DNA of 64,000 nucleotides, taken from positions 248,001-312,000 of the forward strand of contig JAGFBZ010000745.1 of NCBI GenBank assembly GCA_018398805.1, in the 5' to 3' direction. A program made the position numbers and the translations under genes. Positions 11,746 through 22,305 of the stretch are shown here, piece after piece (the first letter of the stretch is position 1; the number at the start of each line of letters is the position of its first letter). Under the pieces are notes generated by a model. The model saw nothing but the letters and a program-made list of their open reading frames with translations, was not told the origin of the DNA and made no database searches. This DNA comes from Hirundichthys speculiger. Taxonomy: Eukaryota; Chordata; Actinopteri; Beloniformes; Exocoetidae.

Positions 11746-12400
11746 TTAACTCATATTAAACTCGGGGTTTGTGGTTGTAAACCTGCTCTCGCACAGGTGA
11801 TGGTTAGAAGCGGAAGCGATTCTTTGTTTTTCTTGTAGGCTAAATTTAGCATACTTAGCTCCGTGTTTGCTGTCAAAATGCTGACGGATATGGGGTGCCG
11901 AATGTAAAAACTTGATTACAGTTTTCAAACTGATATATTTTCAATATTTAGTTCATTTTCTTCACATTTAGCTCATTTTACACACATTTGAGACATAAAT
12001 TATTTAAAAATTTGGTTATATGTGAACGAAAATGAAATGTTAAATCTAAATGGCTTTACACTCGGTGACACATTTAGATTTAGATTTAGCATTTAAATTT
12101 AGATTTTAACATTTAGATTTAGATTTAATATTTAGATTTAACATTTAACATTAAGATTTAACATTTCATTCACATATAACCAAATTTTTAAAAAACTTAT
12201 GTCTCAAATGTGTGTAAAATGAGCTAAATGTGAAGAAAATGAGCTAAATATTGAAAATATATCTGTAATCAAGGTTTTACATTCGGCACCCCATAGACAG
12301 AGATTAAACTCTTTCACGACTGACACCCGCCTCATAACACAAAAGACATACTGTTTCTTCGCCTTGAGGTACAAACTTGTACTTGTTTTTCTTAAGTTTG
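11746..12400 (-). pseudogene. hAT (Charlie-like) transposase fragment, interrupted
   Basis: On the minus strand, a BED-finger core (about 12300-12370, containing VSVVKEFNL) is separated by the nested MITE from its continuation at about 11765-11890 (FDSKHG then AKYAKFSLQEKQRI). The same continuation recurs on the + strand at about 34020-34130. Family knowledge: this is the start of a hAT transposase that binds the element ends. Here it is broken by the MITE, by stops, and by loss of the RNase H-like core. Confidence 0.7.
11891..12293. mobile_element. 403-bp palindromic MITE with TA target site, nested
   Basis: Begins TGGGGTGCCGAATGTAAAA and ends with its exact inverse TTTTACATTCGGCACCCCA, flanked by TA on both sides (11889-11890 and 12294-12295). 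The two arms match over most of their length (the TTATGTCTCAAATG and ATATAACCAAATTT motifs appear inverted), so the single strand could fold into one long hairpin with a TTTAGATTTAGA-rich centre. A TA duplication fits the Tc1/mariner superfamily. It interrupts the hAT transposase remnant, so it is younger than that copy. Confidence 0.85.
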
Positions 12401-12645
12401 TCAGTTCTGAAAATTGTCTTGATGTCTTGCTCATGGTTATAAACTGTTATCTTGTGGGTAGTGACAAAATGCATTATGGGAGATGTAGTTTATTGTCAAT
12501 ATGCGCTTTAAAGCAGCGTGAGCTTATTTTAAGTCTTACAATATTGGTTTAAAATTTAAGGCAATAACGCAGAAGCTCTTGAGGGCCACATACAATGACG
12601 TGGCGGGCCACACTTGGCCCGCGGGCCTCGAGTTTGAGACATGTG

Positions 12646-14095
12646 ATCTAAAACCTGCTGGGTTGTGGCTGCTGAGGACCAGGATCAGGTCTAGTTTACT
12701 GAAATTACATAAATAATGGTAAAATTCCCAGTTTAAGCCCGTCAAAGACCATTTCTGAACAGAACACCGGGCATCTGCTGGAGTGAGATGGTCTCAACCT
12801 CTCGACCTCCCTACATTAACCCTATCCGACCTCCACTGTGTACACACCTCTCCTGGCCACCTACGCTGAGGACTTTATGGGTCTGATGTCTGAAGGGTGG
12901 GCACGGGTGGTCCGGCTCTGGTGACTCACGGTTCCTCCTCCATCCCTCCAACTGAATATTCGTTGTAATCTTCCACTGAAGCTCCAGCAGAGCCTATAAA
13001 ATGTTATCTCGGCCAGGTCTATAATAATCGCTGCTTTTTCTTCTTCCTTTTTTTTCTTAAAAGCTATTACAATACCGCCTGATTTAGAGGGTTCTCTCTA
13101 AATCACATGCACTGGAAGCCAATATCTATTTCTCCACTCCTGGTGAGTTAAAGTCCCACCATGTAAATCAAAGACTCAGAATGATAAAACCTCTCAAAGG
13201 CAACAGTGGGGCGCTTTCCTTCCCAGGAACTGTATCAACTCTTTATAATATAAGTGAAATAGGCCATTAAAACTTGCTGAAAATTCTAGGAGGAAGCAAA
13301 TGAGAAATTCTTGGTACGTATATATACATATATATAGATAACAAAGGAAAAAAAAAACCTTTAGTCCGTCTCTCCTTTGTACAAGACTGCAATCATCCAT
13401 TATGACCTGCATTTGATTACTTCCTCTTTTGTCCCGCCTCTCCGTCTCTCTCAGGTCAATAACTCTCAGTGAGCTTGACTCAAGGTATAAAAAGAGGAAA
13501 AGAAAGAAGCCGAAAACAAATAAAGCTGTGCATGCTCATTTGTTTCCTGTGAAATAACCTTTCAGAGAATTAGTGTTGCTGCTCGTGTAATCTTTTTGGG
13601 CCAGAAAAAAAAAAAAAAGATAGAAAAAGAAGAGAAAAGCATGTTACTTATGACTGATACCATGGAGACGAGATCACAAGTAACATCAGTCAGCTTTAAT
13701 GAAGTGTTTATAGTCCTGGTTCTCATATTCTGTGTTTCATCGGTTCTCCTAAAGTCTCTTATGCGAAGCCCCGTTGGCCTCTGTTGTGTCTCTTTCCCGT
13801 ATGTCTGATAATGCTGCAACACCGGCATAAAACACTCATAAATGTGAACAACCACAACTCCAGCTGTGTAAAACGTAGTGATTTAAAAATGTCATTGACC
13901 AATATTTCATTCACTCATTCATATTAGCTCATCGTGACTTTGATGGCAAAATAAATGAATAAGGTAAGTGATGACTTAGAGCTAAATCTCTTGTGGTGAA
14001 AACAAGATCATTTTGCCAACAGCTGCTTTTATTTGAACGTTAAGTGGCAGGAAGTTGGCATCCCAAAACAGCACCACAGGTTTGGAACTGAATCT
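12646..14095. other. No recognisable gene; unique sequence
   Basis: No domain-bearing frame. A (TA)-rich tract lies near 13318-13338 and an A-run at 13603-13618. I see no transposon ends. Confidence 0.45.
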
Positions 14096-14099
14096 GGGC

Positions 14100-15493
14100 C
14101 AGTAGCAGTAGCAGCAGCAGCGGCAGCAGCAGTGACGGCAGCAGCAGTGGCGGCAGCAGCGGCGGCGGCAGCAGTGGCAGCAGCAGAAGCGGCGGCGGGT
14201 GCGGAAGCAGCAGAGGCAGCAGAGGCAGCAGCGGCAGTGGCGGTGGCAGAAGCAGCAGCAGAGGCGGCAGTGGCGGCAGCGGCAGCAGTGGCGGCAGTGG
14301 CAGCAGCAGAAGCGGCAGTGGCCGCGACAGCAGCAGAGGCAGCAGCGGCGGCAGTGGCAGCAGCAGCAGAGGTGGCAGCGGCAGCGGCAGCAGCAGAAGC
14401 GGCAGTGGCCGCGACAGCAGCAGAGGCAGCAGCAGCGGCAGTGGCAGCAGCAGCAGAGGTGGCAGCAGCAGAAGCGGCAGCGGGTGCGGAAGCAGCAGAG
14501 GCAGCAGAGGCAGCAGCGGCGGCAGTGGCTGCAGCAGAGGTGGCAGCGGCAGCGGCAGCAGCAGAAGCGGCAGTGGCCGCGACAGCAGCAGAGGCAGCAG
14601 CAGCGGCAGTGGCAGCAGCAGCAGAGGTGGCAGCAGCAGAAGCGGCAGCGGGTGCGGAAGCAGCAGAGGCAGCAGCGGCAGTGGCAGCAGCAGAAGCGGC
14701 AGTGGCCGCGACAGCAGCAGAGGCAGCAGCGGCGGCAGTGGCAGCAGCAGAGGTGGCAGCGGCAGCGGCGGCAGTGGCGGTGGCAAGCAGCAGCAGAGGT
14801 GGCAGCGGCCGCAACAGCAACAGAGGCAGCAGCAGCGGCAGTGGCAGCAGCAGCAGAGGCGGCAGTGGCGGCAGTGGCAGCAGCAGAAGCGGCAGCAGCC
14901 GCGACAGCAGCATGGGCAGCAGCGGCGGCAGAGGCAGCGGCGGCAGTGGCGGCAGTGGCAGCAGCAGAAGCGGCAGCGGCGGCAGTAGCAGCAGCAGCAG
15001 AGGTGGCAGCGGCAGCGGCAGCAGCAGAAGCGGCAGCGGCGGCAGTAGCAGCAGCAGCAGAGGTGGCAGCGGCGGCAGTGGCAGCAGCAGAAGCGGCAGC
15101 AGCCGCGACAGCAGCATGGGCAGCGGCGGCAGAGGCAGCGGCGGCAGCGACAGCAGTGGCGGCAGTGGCAGCAGCAGAAGCGTCAGTGGCTGCTGCGGTG
15201 GCGGCAGCAGAAGCGGCAGTGGCCGTGACAGCAGCAGATGCAGCAGCGGGGGCAGTGGCGGTGGTAGTGACGGCAGTGGCAGCAGCAGAGGCAGCAGTGG
15301 CTGCTGCAGTGGCAGCGGTGGCAGCAACAGAAGTGGTAGCAGCCGCGACAGCAGCAGCGGCGGCAGTGGCGGTGGCAGTGGCAGCAGCAGAAGCGGCAGC
15401 GGCCGCGACAGCAGCATGAGCAGCGGCGGCAGTGGCAGCAGCAGAAGCGGCAGCGGCCGCGACAGCAGCATGAGCAGCGGCGGCAGCGGCGGC
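14100..15493. repeat. Compound GCN trinucleotide array (1.4 kb)
   Basis: Built from GCA, GCG, GTG and AGA triplets in longer modules such as AGCGGCAGTGGCCGCGACAG followed by CAGCAGAGGCAGCAGCGG. Because the period is a multiple of 3, frames stay open on both strands (about 530 codons on +, 480 on -), giving poly-Ala, Ser/Gly-rich, Gln/Arg-rich and Leu/Pro-rich readings at once. One + strand frame switches from Ala-rich to Ser/Gly-rich near 14790, which marks a phase change in the array. Nothing favours a real gene. Confidence 0.9.
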
Positions 15494-16254
15494 GAGCGCT
15501 CTCAGCCTCCGTTTGCAACCAGTTCACCCACTAAGTGTCCAAACTGTCTGCTGCATCCATTTTACATGTTATGCATTATTCTGGTGACTGGGACGTTGCA
15601 ACCTTCAATGCCTCATGGAGGACGGAGGTGACCGTTTAAGAATGAGCTGAGGTCAGAAGAAAACACCAGACGATGTCTGGTTTCCACAGTGTCACCGTTT
15701 TCCTGCGTCATCAGATGCGGTACGGGAGCGTTCGCCGTCTTTTGGGATGCAGATCCTGCAAAAGCACGAGTTATTTTGCAACGCAGGAACCGCTGGGAGG
15801 GCTTTTATGCGGCGTGTGCACTTTGAAGCGATTAGCTTGGGAGGCATCTTGGTTTTAATTGCTTTTTTGGCTGTGAGCTTCAAAAACGTACAGGCATAGC
15901 ATGTCAACAAACGATGAGCGCGATTTGATTTGGCTAAACAATGGCGGGACTGTTGAGAGGAGAAACAACGACACAAAGCAAACCGCCGTGTTCACAGTTA
16001 ATTATTTCAGTATTATTTAAAGCAGCTGGAGGACTTTATGAAACGCTTTTCCCCCCGAAGCGGTAATAATTTCAAAACATTTTGAGAGCCAGCGTTTCTG
16101 AACCGGCTCCAGAAATATAAGAAATATAAGAGTCTTAGAGGACATTCATATTGGATCTAATAACAATTAACGCTGCTTGTTTCTGCAATGATAAAAGTAA
16201 CCAGTCAAAGGAGGAGGCTCTTCAGTGGGAATGTTAATCCTAATAAAACACACA
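15494..16254. other. No recognisable gene; unique sequence
   Basis: I see no gene, repeat array or transposon end here. Confidence 0.45.
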
Positions 16255-16540
16255 GCGGCTGTCTGTTCCCGCCGCATCCCACCGACGCGTCTCCGTCACT
16301 CTCGCCTGCAAACTCCAGCGAGTCCCGCGAGTCTGCGGGTAAGTGAGTGTGATGACAGCCTCGCCGCCTCGGGGGGGAAAAGTGTCTTTAAGTCTCCCTT
16401 GTTTACAAAACCTTTTTTGTGAGAGAAATATCTCTCAGCCACAAAAGTGATATTACGCCGAGCTACAAGACAGACGCTGACACGCCTGCCCGCAGACGCG
16501 TAGCGCCGCGCGCCTGCACACGGACCGCACGCCGACTTCA
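16255..16540. promoter_or_regulatory. CpG-rich patch, possible promoter-like island
   Basis: CpG dinucleotides are clearly denser here than in the surrounding AT-rich DNA (for example CCCGCCGCATCCCACCGACG and GACGCGTAGCGCCGCGCGCC). A good splice-donor-like site, GCGG|GTAAGTGAG, lies near 16339. There is no TATA box or open frame that would prove a first exon. It could also be a fragment of an unrecognised repeat. Confidence 0.3.
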
Positions 16541-16879
16541 CAGGGCTGCTCCTGCCTGTTGGGATTCAATTAGAGAAACTTAAATGATATTGAGATGAAA
16601 GCCTCACAGCCTAATGGGCTGAGCTCTACATCTGCCCTCCCCACCACCATTATATTCCATTAATAACACATTGACTCATGGGGGGGAGGGGGGTAGTGTG
16701 AAGGGTTACATAGATGGAGACGGAGAGCAGGAAAGGTGGGGACAGAAATGCTGTAAACAAATGCAGGTTTTCACGGCGCGTCATCAGCGCGTCATCCAAC
16801 CGGAAGTCGCCATCTTGGAGGCACGCGGCAACATAAACAAAGCGCACACACTGGAGTAAATCGGACGTCTTCATTGAAA

Positions 16880-17327
16880 ATGGTAAATTATTGCCGTGTT
16901 TTTGGCTGTACCAACCGGACAGACCGCGAGAGACACTTGGAGTTTTATAGACTTCCAAAGGTTATTAAAAATCAGGGAGAACAATGGCAGAAGTTGTCAG
17001 AGGAAAGGAGGCACTTGTGGTTAGCAAAGCTAAACCAAGACCTGCGTGGCAAAAATCTGGACAACATCAGAATTTGTTCGGCCCATTTCGTGTCAGGTAA
17101 GTTAAGTGAAATGTTGTTAGCTCTTAATTTCACACATGAACAATTATCAAGAAAAAAAGCTCTTAATTTCTAGTCTAATGATAATATCAAGCTACCACCT
17201 AGCTACACTAGCAACACAGTTCTTAAAATGTAGAGCTACAATGTGCTATATTTCTCATTGTATTCCAGGTAAAAGGTCTGACCTTTATCAAAAGGATGAC
17301 TCAGATTGGGTCCATCTGTTGGAATGA
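16880..17327 (+). CDS. THAP-type zinc-finger protein, two exons, truncated
   Basis: Exon 1 is 16880-17096 and exon 2 is 17269-17327, with a 172-bp intron (TCAG|GTAAGT donor; CATTGTATTCCAG acceptor). Joined in phase 1 they give about 91 residues. The THAP signature is complete in order: C5 and C10 near the start, P26, W47, then C66-S-A-H69-F70, and after the junction SGKRSDLY followed by DW. THAP fingers bind the ends of P-like and ISL2EU transposons and occur in domesticated host proteins. Odd points: the conserved Pro after DW is His, and the frame stops seven codons after that Trp, where the central deletion joins the opposite-strand gene. It may make a DNA-binding-only peptide; expression is unknown. 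Confidence 0.7.
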
Positions 17328-17548
17328 TGGGTAGAAACCAGGTAGTTTACGATGTCGGGGTATCCAATCGAAGGGAAGCTCTCCGGCTCGTCATTGCTCC
17401 AAGACGAGGGAGCTAACTCGTACAGATCGGCACCACCGACAAACTGTAACTTTTCAGAATATCGTTCCCTTTCCCGTGGACCAAGTCCTTCTCTGGATGT
17501 ATTTGCGTCTGCAACGCCTTTTGAAGAGCTTTTCTGTGGTTTATCCAT
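17288..17548 (-). CDS. N-terminus of YqaJ-associated transposon protein, truncated
   Basis: An 86-codon open frame on the minus strand, with its ATG about 113 bp from the right end of the element. After a charged leader it contains RYSEKLQFVGG, then SSW, then PSIGYPDIVNYLV. This order resembles the segment that precedes the YqaJ-type exonuclease domain in fish transposon proteins, which I recognise from memory of the family rather than from a search. The exonuclease core is missing, because the frame runs into the THAP exon 2 region at the deletion junction. The copy at 59062-59322 differs by only a few residues, so the frame has stayed intact in both copies. Confidence 0.55.
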   Translation of the reverse strand: MDKPQKSSSKGVADANTSREGLGPRERERYSEKLQFVGGADLYELAPSSWSNDEPESFPSIGYPDIVNYLVSTHHSNRWTQSESSF

Positions 17549-17859
17549 CCTTTATCCACGGTCGTTAGCATTGATCCAGCGGTGTGTTTACATCCGAGTA
17601 CCTCCAAGATGGCCGCGCATCCGGGTCACTGACCAAAACGTAACGTTGGTGAAAACCCTCTATATCTGATGGAAAAATATTATTGATTGGTTATCGCTGC
17701 AGCTTGAGCTGCTCTGAGGTGATTAAGGGCACCGCCATTGCAAAAATACACAGAAACAGCAAAAATGTATGAAGCACTAGGACGTGCACATTTCCTCTGC
17801 CTCTCTCCTCACAAAGCACACTCAGAATCTAATGTTTATATGGCAGCTAGGACGAGGAC

Positions 17860-18710
17860 TATGGAACCCCATTTGGGTCATAATTCAATGAATAAATGAG
17901 TCTATTATTAAAAAATGCAGGCGTTTGTTATTATTAAATAAGTATCCATTTTTATGAAATATTACCCATTATTATGAAAAAAATGTAATTTTATGAAATA
18001 TATTTTTATTATTATTTAATCTTAGTTTAATGCATTATAGTTTACTTCAGAATGTTTTTTTTTAAATCTATGAATGAGTTTTTACATAATTGCTTCGTTT
18101 TTCATAAGAATGAGCTTTTACATAATAATGACATTTTGCCAGTGGGCGGGACCAGTGGTTGACCTGCACGCTCATTGGCTGATCCTTCTCCATTCTACGC
18201 TCTGACATCGACTAGTTTTGGCCGTGAGGTTGCTAGCAGCGGGCTGTGGCGCTATCAAGGTGTGCTCCTAGTCCGATTGTAGCTATGGCAGCTTGGACTG
18301 AGCTACGGGAAACCTTGACGTTTCTTAGTCGATGTCAACTTTTAACCGTAAACTGAGGTGCATTCTGCCACCTACTGGCCTGGAGTATATACATTGCACC
18401 TCTCGCCCGCTATCGATATTCACTGTTCTGTTGCTTATGCCCGAATGAAAGAGCAGCCAATCACATTAATGGCTCTGCCCTCTCTGCTGTGATTGACACA
18501 TAAATCATTCTAATGAAAAACAAAGCCATTATTATGTAAAAGCTCATTCTTATGAAAAACGAAACCATTATCATAATAATGGGAAATATTTCATAATAAT
18601 AAACATGCATTTCATAATAATGGATACATATTTCATAATTAATAAATGCCCATATTTCATAATAATAGACTCATTTATTCATTGAATTATGACCCAAACG
18701 GGGCTCCATA
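17860..18710. mobile_element. Long-TIR foldback MITE, copy 1 of 4 (6-bp target site)
   Basis: Starts TATGGAACCCCATTTGGGTC and ends as the inverse of TATGGAGCCCCGTTTGGGTC. The inverted arms run well over 60 bp, then dissolve into multiple TTATTATGAAATA/TATTTCATAATAA units. The 6-bp flanks are GAGGAC and GAGGGC. The core contains ATGGCAGCTTGGACTGAGCT and a segment shared only with copy 3. Copies 2-4 are at 43804, 55818 and 62669. A 6-bp duplication suggests IS3EU or Dada rather than hAT or piggyBac. Confidence 0.8.
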
Positions 18711-19273
18711 GAGGGCACATGCAGGAAAACATATCTGATGCATTTCCTCATTTCTGTCCAGGTAGGCAGGTCCACATGCGATAATCTTCATTTCAGACTG
18801 TGTGTTTTAGTGCTCGCATGCTGTCTTTGACATTTTATGTTGTGTGTTTTTTCTTTAGTGCTGTTATAGCACTGTAGAGAAGGCGTCTCTTCATGTGATA
18901 CCAGGCTGTATCTGTATTAGTGAAGGACAGGAGCAGAGGAAGACAGCTTCCTACCAACACGGCTACTTATCTCACACATCTCAGATCCCCTCGATGCCTC
19001 CTGTTGTTTTGAAATAAAGCCGTCCCGCGTCAGAGTTGTTGGTCCAAGCAGTCGTTGGAGGTCATGGGAGAGCTGTTGTAGGAGAACAGGGGGGGAAACA
19101 CATTCACGGAAGCTTCAACGACAACGAGCCGGCGAATGCTGGTGAAGATCTGGGGAATAAGATGTTTGACTGCATGTGAAAATTTAAAAGAGCCACTAAA
19201 GCTGTCTGAATGTCTGTCTGAACTGAGCCGAATTTGAAAATGCTGTATTAGTCCCCAAAGGGAAAATGTAAAC
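18711..19273. other. No recognisable gene; unique sequence
   Basis: I see no gene or repeat boundary in this stretch between two transposons. Confidence 0.45.
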
Positions 19274-19519
19274 TAGGGCTGTCAAAGTTAACGCGTTAAC
19301 GCGTGATTAACGCAAAATAATTTTAATGCAACTAATTTTTTTAACGCGAGATTAACGCGTTGCCGTTGATGTACAATAGTAGAGAGGAGAGTAGGTTTGA
19401 TGAGCCTCAGGGCCCCGCCGTAGTTGTAGTCCTGTAGTCCTGTCAAAACAGGAAGTCATTCGACGTCCATGCCGCAGACAGACAGACGTAAACAATCCTC
19501 CGTTAGCAGTAAAAAAAAA

Positions 19520-19650
19520 ATGGACACAAAAGATACTATTTTGAATGGTAAGTTTAGCTTCAAAACCTTGCCTGATGGCTAACTCCACAAGATAAATGTT
19601 GTTTGTGTTTACTGTCGATGTGAATTTAGTTACCACCGGAGTCCTGTCAC
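19520..19650 (+). pseudogene. hAT BED-finger exon remnant
   Basis: An ATG after an A-run (about 19520) opens MDTKDTILNG, and the frame continues to the BED-like segment LHKINVVCVYCRCEFSYHR with its Cys-x2-Cys pair. A TAA lies just before LHKI, where related elements would have Lys, so the frame is broken. No other transposase sequence follows, because a poly-C tract and the LINE insertion replace it. Confidence 0.55.
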
Positions 19651-19673
19651 AATGAGAGCGCTGATGCAGAGAG

Positions 19674-19700
19674 CCCCCCCCCCCCCCCCCCCCCCTCCCC
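19674..19700. repeat. Poly-C tract
   Basis: A run of about 22 C followed by T and CCCC inside the hAT element. Such tracts can be unstable, and their length in an assembly may not be exact. Confidence 0.9.
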
Positions 19701-19859
19701 GTTTAAAGCAAACCACGAAAATATTTTGTATGAAGAACATAAGAGAAAATATTGAGTATATATATATATATATATATAATATAATGGATTTGGTATTGTA
19801 TCAATAAATAAACATGCATTTGTTTTGCATAAGGCAAGCATTTGTGTACTCTCATATTA

Positions 19860-20397
19860 GGCAAGGCAACTTTATTTGCAACTTTAACTGCAATTCAATT
19901 CAAAGTGCTTTACAGATGAAGTCACAAGAAGGCAAATAGAATCATTCCATACAAGCATAAAAATAATCAATAATAAATAAAAATTAATTAATAAAAACAT
20001 TTATTAATTAAATAAAAAATGAAGAGTGCAGATAAAATCCTTCCAGTCATCATCTTCACATCTAAACAGAACTGTTTTCAGTCTGGATCTGAACATTGTC
20101 AGAGTTCAGGTCTGTCTCACATTTTCTGGAAGACTGGTCCAGATTTTAGGAGCATAAAACTGAAATGCAGCTTCACCTTGTTTAGTCCTGACTCTGGACA
20201 CCAGCAGGAGACCACTACCTGAGGTTCTCAGAGTCCAGGTTGGTTCATATGGATCTAACATGTCAGAGATGGACTTTGGAGCCATGAAGAGACTTGAACA
20301 CAAGTAGAGCTGTTTTAAAGTCTATTCTCTGAGGGACAGGAAGCCTGAGACCTCAGAACTGGACTAATATGGTCATATTTCCTGGTTCTAGTCAGGA
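19860..20397 (-). mobile_element. 5'-truncated L2/CR1-like LINE, nested in a hAT element
   Basis: Minus-strand copy of the same LINE as at 3660-6790, including its 3' UTR and C-terminal ORF (SLFMAPKSISDMLD, then PTWTLRTSGSG and PKIWTSLPE). It is flanked by CTCATATTA and CTCGTATTA (8 of 9), a plausible target duplication. The 5' end stops inside the segment that forms the 59-bp minisatellite in the other copy, and here that segment occurs once. The ORF end is broken by stops. Confidence 0.8.
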
Positions 20398-20604
20398 CTC
20401 GTATTAATAAGAGTAATACAACTTGAAAAAGATCCGTATAAGGTAGATTTAGAACAGATAAAAATATGCGATTAATTTGCGATTAATCATGATTAACTAT
20501 TGACAGTCATGGGATTAATCTGATTAATTTTTTTGAGAAATTGACAGCCCTAATTTAAACCATTAAAGAAAGAAATTTAATAAACAAATATTATATAAAT
20601 CAAG

Positions 20605-21736
20605 TAGGGCTGAGCAAGTTAACGCGTTATTATCGCGTTAACGCATTAATTTATTGACGCCGACATTTATTTTATCGCGCGTTAACGCATGTTGCTCACG
20701 TGCTTTTATTTTGAAAAGTCTTTCTGGCTGCTATGGAACTGGAAGATAATTGGCATGCGGTAAAGCTAAAACAGACATGGAGAACGGTAAAAATCTGTGA
20801 ACTTTACAGTTCAGGTAGCAACTCAGGTAGCAATATTAACAATTCTGTCTGAAAACAAAAAATTCTGGTTGCAACAAAACTTTGTGGTCATTCCTCCATG
20901 TTCCATCAGATCTGCTCCATGTGTTCACTGTCCTGCTGTTCTCTAGCTGGTTACTGTAGTGCGGCTCCATCTAGTGGCACAGATGTGTAATGACAACAGA
21001 AAGTCCAGTCCTCTATTATAAAACAAATTCAGTTCTGTGGCCTGTTTTTTTAATTTCGTATTTTTGATCCAAGTCTAAACTTGAAATATAAAAAAAACAG
21101 GCTTTTTTTTCTCATTTTTTTGTGTTAGATTAAAAACAAAAACGTAATAAAATGCCACTTCTTAATTTTTTTTTAAATTTTTGATTGACAATTGAAACTG
21201 GAAAGAATGATTGATACACGGATTGGTAAAGTTACTGAACTTTAACATGGACAGTTTCATTTTAAAGTTCTCCCAGACGGAGGATTCAACAGAAACAAGA
21301 TTATTTGTAACAACTGACAAGTTGAACTCCCCGTTAAAAGTTTCTGCTGTTACCTCAGAAATTACCTGTTTTAATGTTCTGATTGTGCTCATTTTGTTGG
21401 ATTTTGTTTGTAGGCTTTTTAAATTTTTTATAAAAACAGGATGATATTAATGCCCTGGCAGTGGCAATAAGCTTTATTTAATTTGACATTTTTTAAGATG
21501 AGATTTACACTAAATATGTGTTACTGACAAGTGCTGATGTTAAAAGTGTTTGAACAACAAATGTTGTGGCACTTTAGTTCATATGGCAGCAGAACATTTT
21601 AATAAAAGTGCATTTTACACTACTTTTGAATGCATTATTTGATTTTGTGTATACAATGCGATTAATTGTGATTAATCAGGGAAATAATGCGAATAAAATT
21701 AATCGCGATTAAAAATGTAATCGTTGCCCAGCCCTA
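20605..21736. mobile_element. hAT-type element, 1132 bp, TSD AAATCAAG
   Basis: Starts TAGGGCTGAGCAAGTTAACG and ends TTGCCCAGCCCTA. The 8-bp flanks are both AAATCAAG, a perfect duplication. The left subterminus has GTTAACGCG-type palindromes, and the right has GATTAATCG repeats. It sits 52 bp from the related element ending at 20552. No transposase domain is recognisable; open frames at 21160-21440 look fortuitous. Confidence 0.9.
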
Positions 21737-22247
21737 AAATCAAGAAATAAGCCAAACCACCAAATAAATAACTTAATGAATTAATAGTCAGGTGTGACCA
21801 TTGCTGTTGGCAGGAGCCAAAAAGGAGCTAAATTAACGTTGTTAAGTTTGAATAAAAGGCTGCAGGACTTCTTGGAAGAGACGTCCAGGGGTGCTTTTCA
21901 GGATCAGCATGACCTGGACGGAAATAGACCGAGATCGGACCTCTTTTCCAGGAAGACTAACCTTTGTGTCGTGTTCGTTTCTCCCCCCTTACTTTAGTGT
22001 TCCCGGTCAAATTTGACCGGCCTGTTTTAACTGCTCCTACATTAACAGAAAAACCACTGATCACCACCAAATTTTATTTAACTCCTTTTTAAGCTGTAAA
22101 CAATGTCTCAGACCACTGGTTTACATGAATAACTGCAGTTAATATACATTAAATAGACACAGAAATAGTAAATTGTATTCGAAAATGATCATTTATTGTA
22201 AAAAAAAAAGTAACAAAAATCAAAACAGTGACCAAATTCACACAACA

Positions 22248-22266
22248 TCAACATGAGCCTATCATT

Positions 22267-22305
<39 letters not shown>

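Larger units (their letters stand above)
11581..12645 (-). mobile_element. Charlie-like hAT element with nested MITE
   Basis: Starts CAGGGGGGTCAGACTCA and ends TCGAGTTTGAGACATGTG (reverse complement CACATGTCTCAAACTCGA). The 8-bp flanks are ATCTAGAA and ATCTAAAA, 7 of 8 identical. The GGCCCGCGGGCC motif sits near the right end. The minus strand keeps pieces of a BED-finger transposase related to the GTF2IRD2/ZBED5 type: VSVVKEFNL on the right and FDSKHGAKYAKFSLQEKQRI on the left. A 403-bp MITE (11891-12293) splits them. Most of the transposase is deleted. Confidence 0.85.
16763..17661. mobile_element. ISL2EU-like DNA transposon with THAP and YqaJ-type remnants (copy 1)
   Basis: An 899-bp element flanked by AT on both sides (16761-16762 and 17662-17663). 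Imperfect inverted termini share GGTTTTCAC at the tips and GCCATCTTGGAGG about 45-60 bp inside. The left half encodes a two-exon THAP finger on +. The right half encodes, on -, the start of a protein resembling the N-terminus that precedes a YqaJ exonuclease domain. That two-gene content plus a 2-bp AT duplication fits the ISL2EU (IS4EU) superfamily. Both genes are truncated at a central deletion, so this is a non-autonomous derivative. A close copy lies at 58654-59435. Confidence 0.75.
19274..20552 (+). mobile_element. hAT-type element with TTAACGCG subtermini and nested LINE
   Basis: Starts TAGGGCTGTCAAAG and ends TTGACAGCCCTA. The 8-bp flanks are ATGTAAAC and ATTTAAAC (7 of 8). Subterminal GTTAACGCGTTAACGCG and GATTAATC repeats are typical of a widespread fish hAT group. 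An N-terminal BED-finger remnant lies at about 19520-19650. It carries a C-rich tract, a (TA)n tract near 19758-19779 and a 5'-truncated LINE (19860-20397). Confidence 0.85.

Noticed and set aside
14033..15631. 532-codon + strand and 480-codon - strand open frames
   Set aside because: They lie in the GCN array whose triplet period keeps many frames open on both strands. The residue composition changes with each phase shift and no domain is present.
16880..17327. Domesticated host THAP gene
   Set aside because: It lies between transposon ends, has a near-identical broken copy at 58.7 kb, and is cut off at a deletion junction, so it is better read as transposon sequence.
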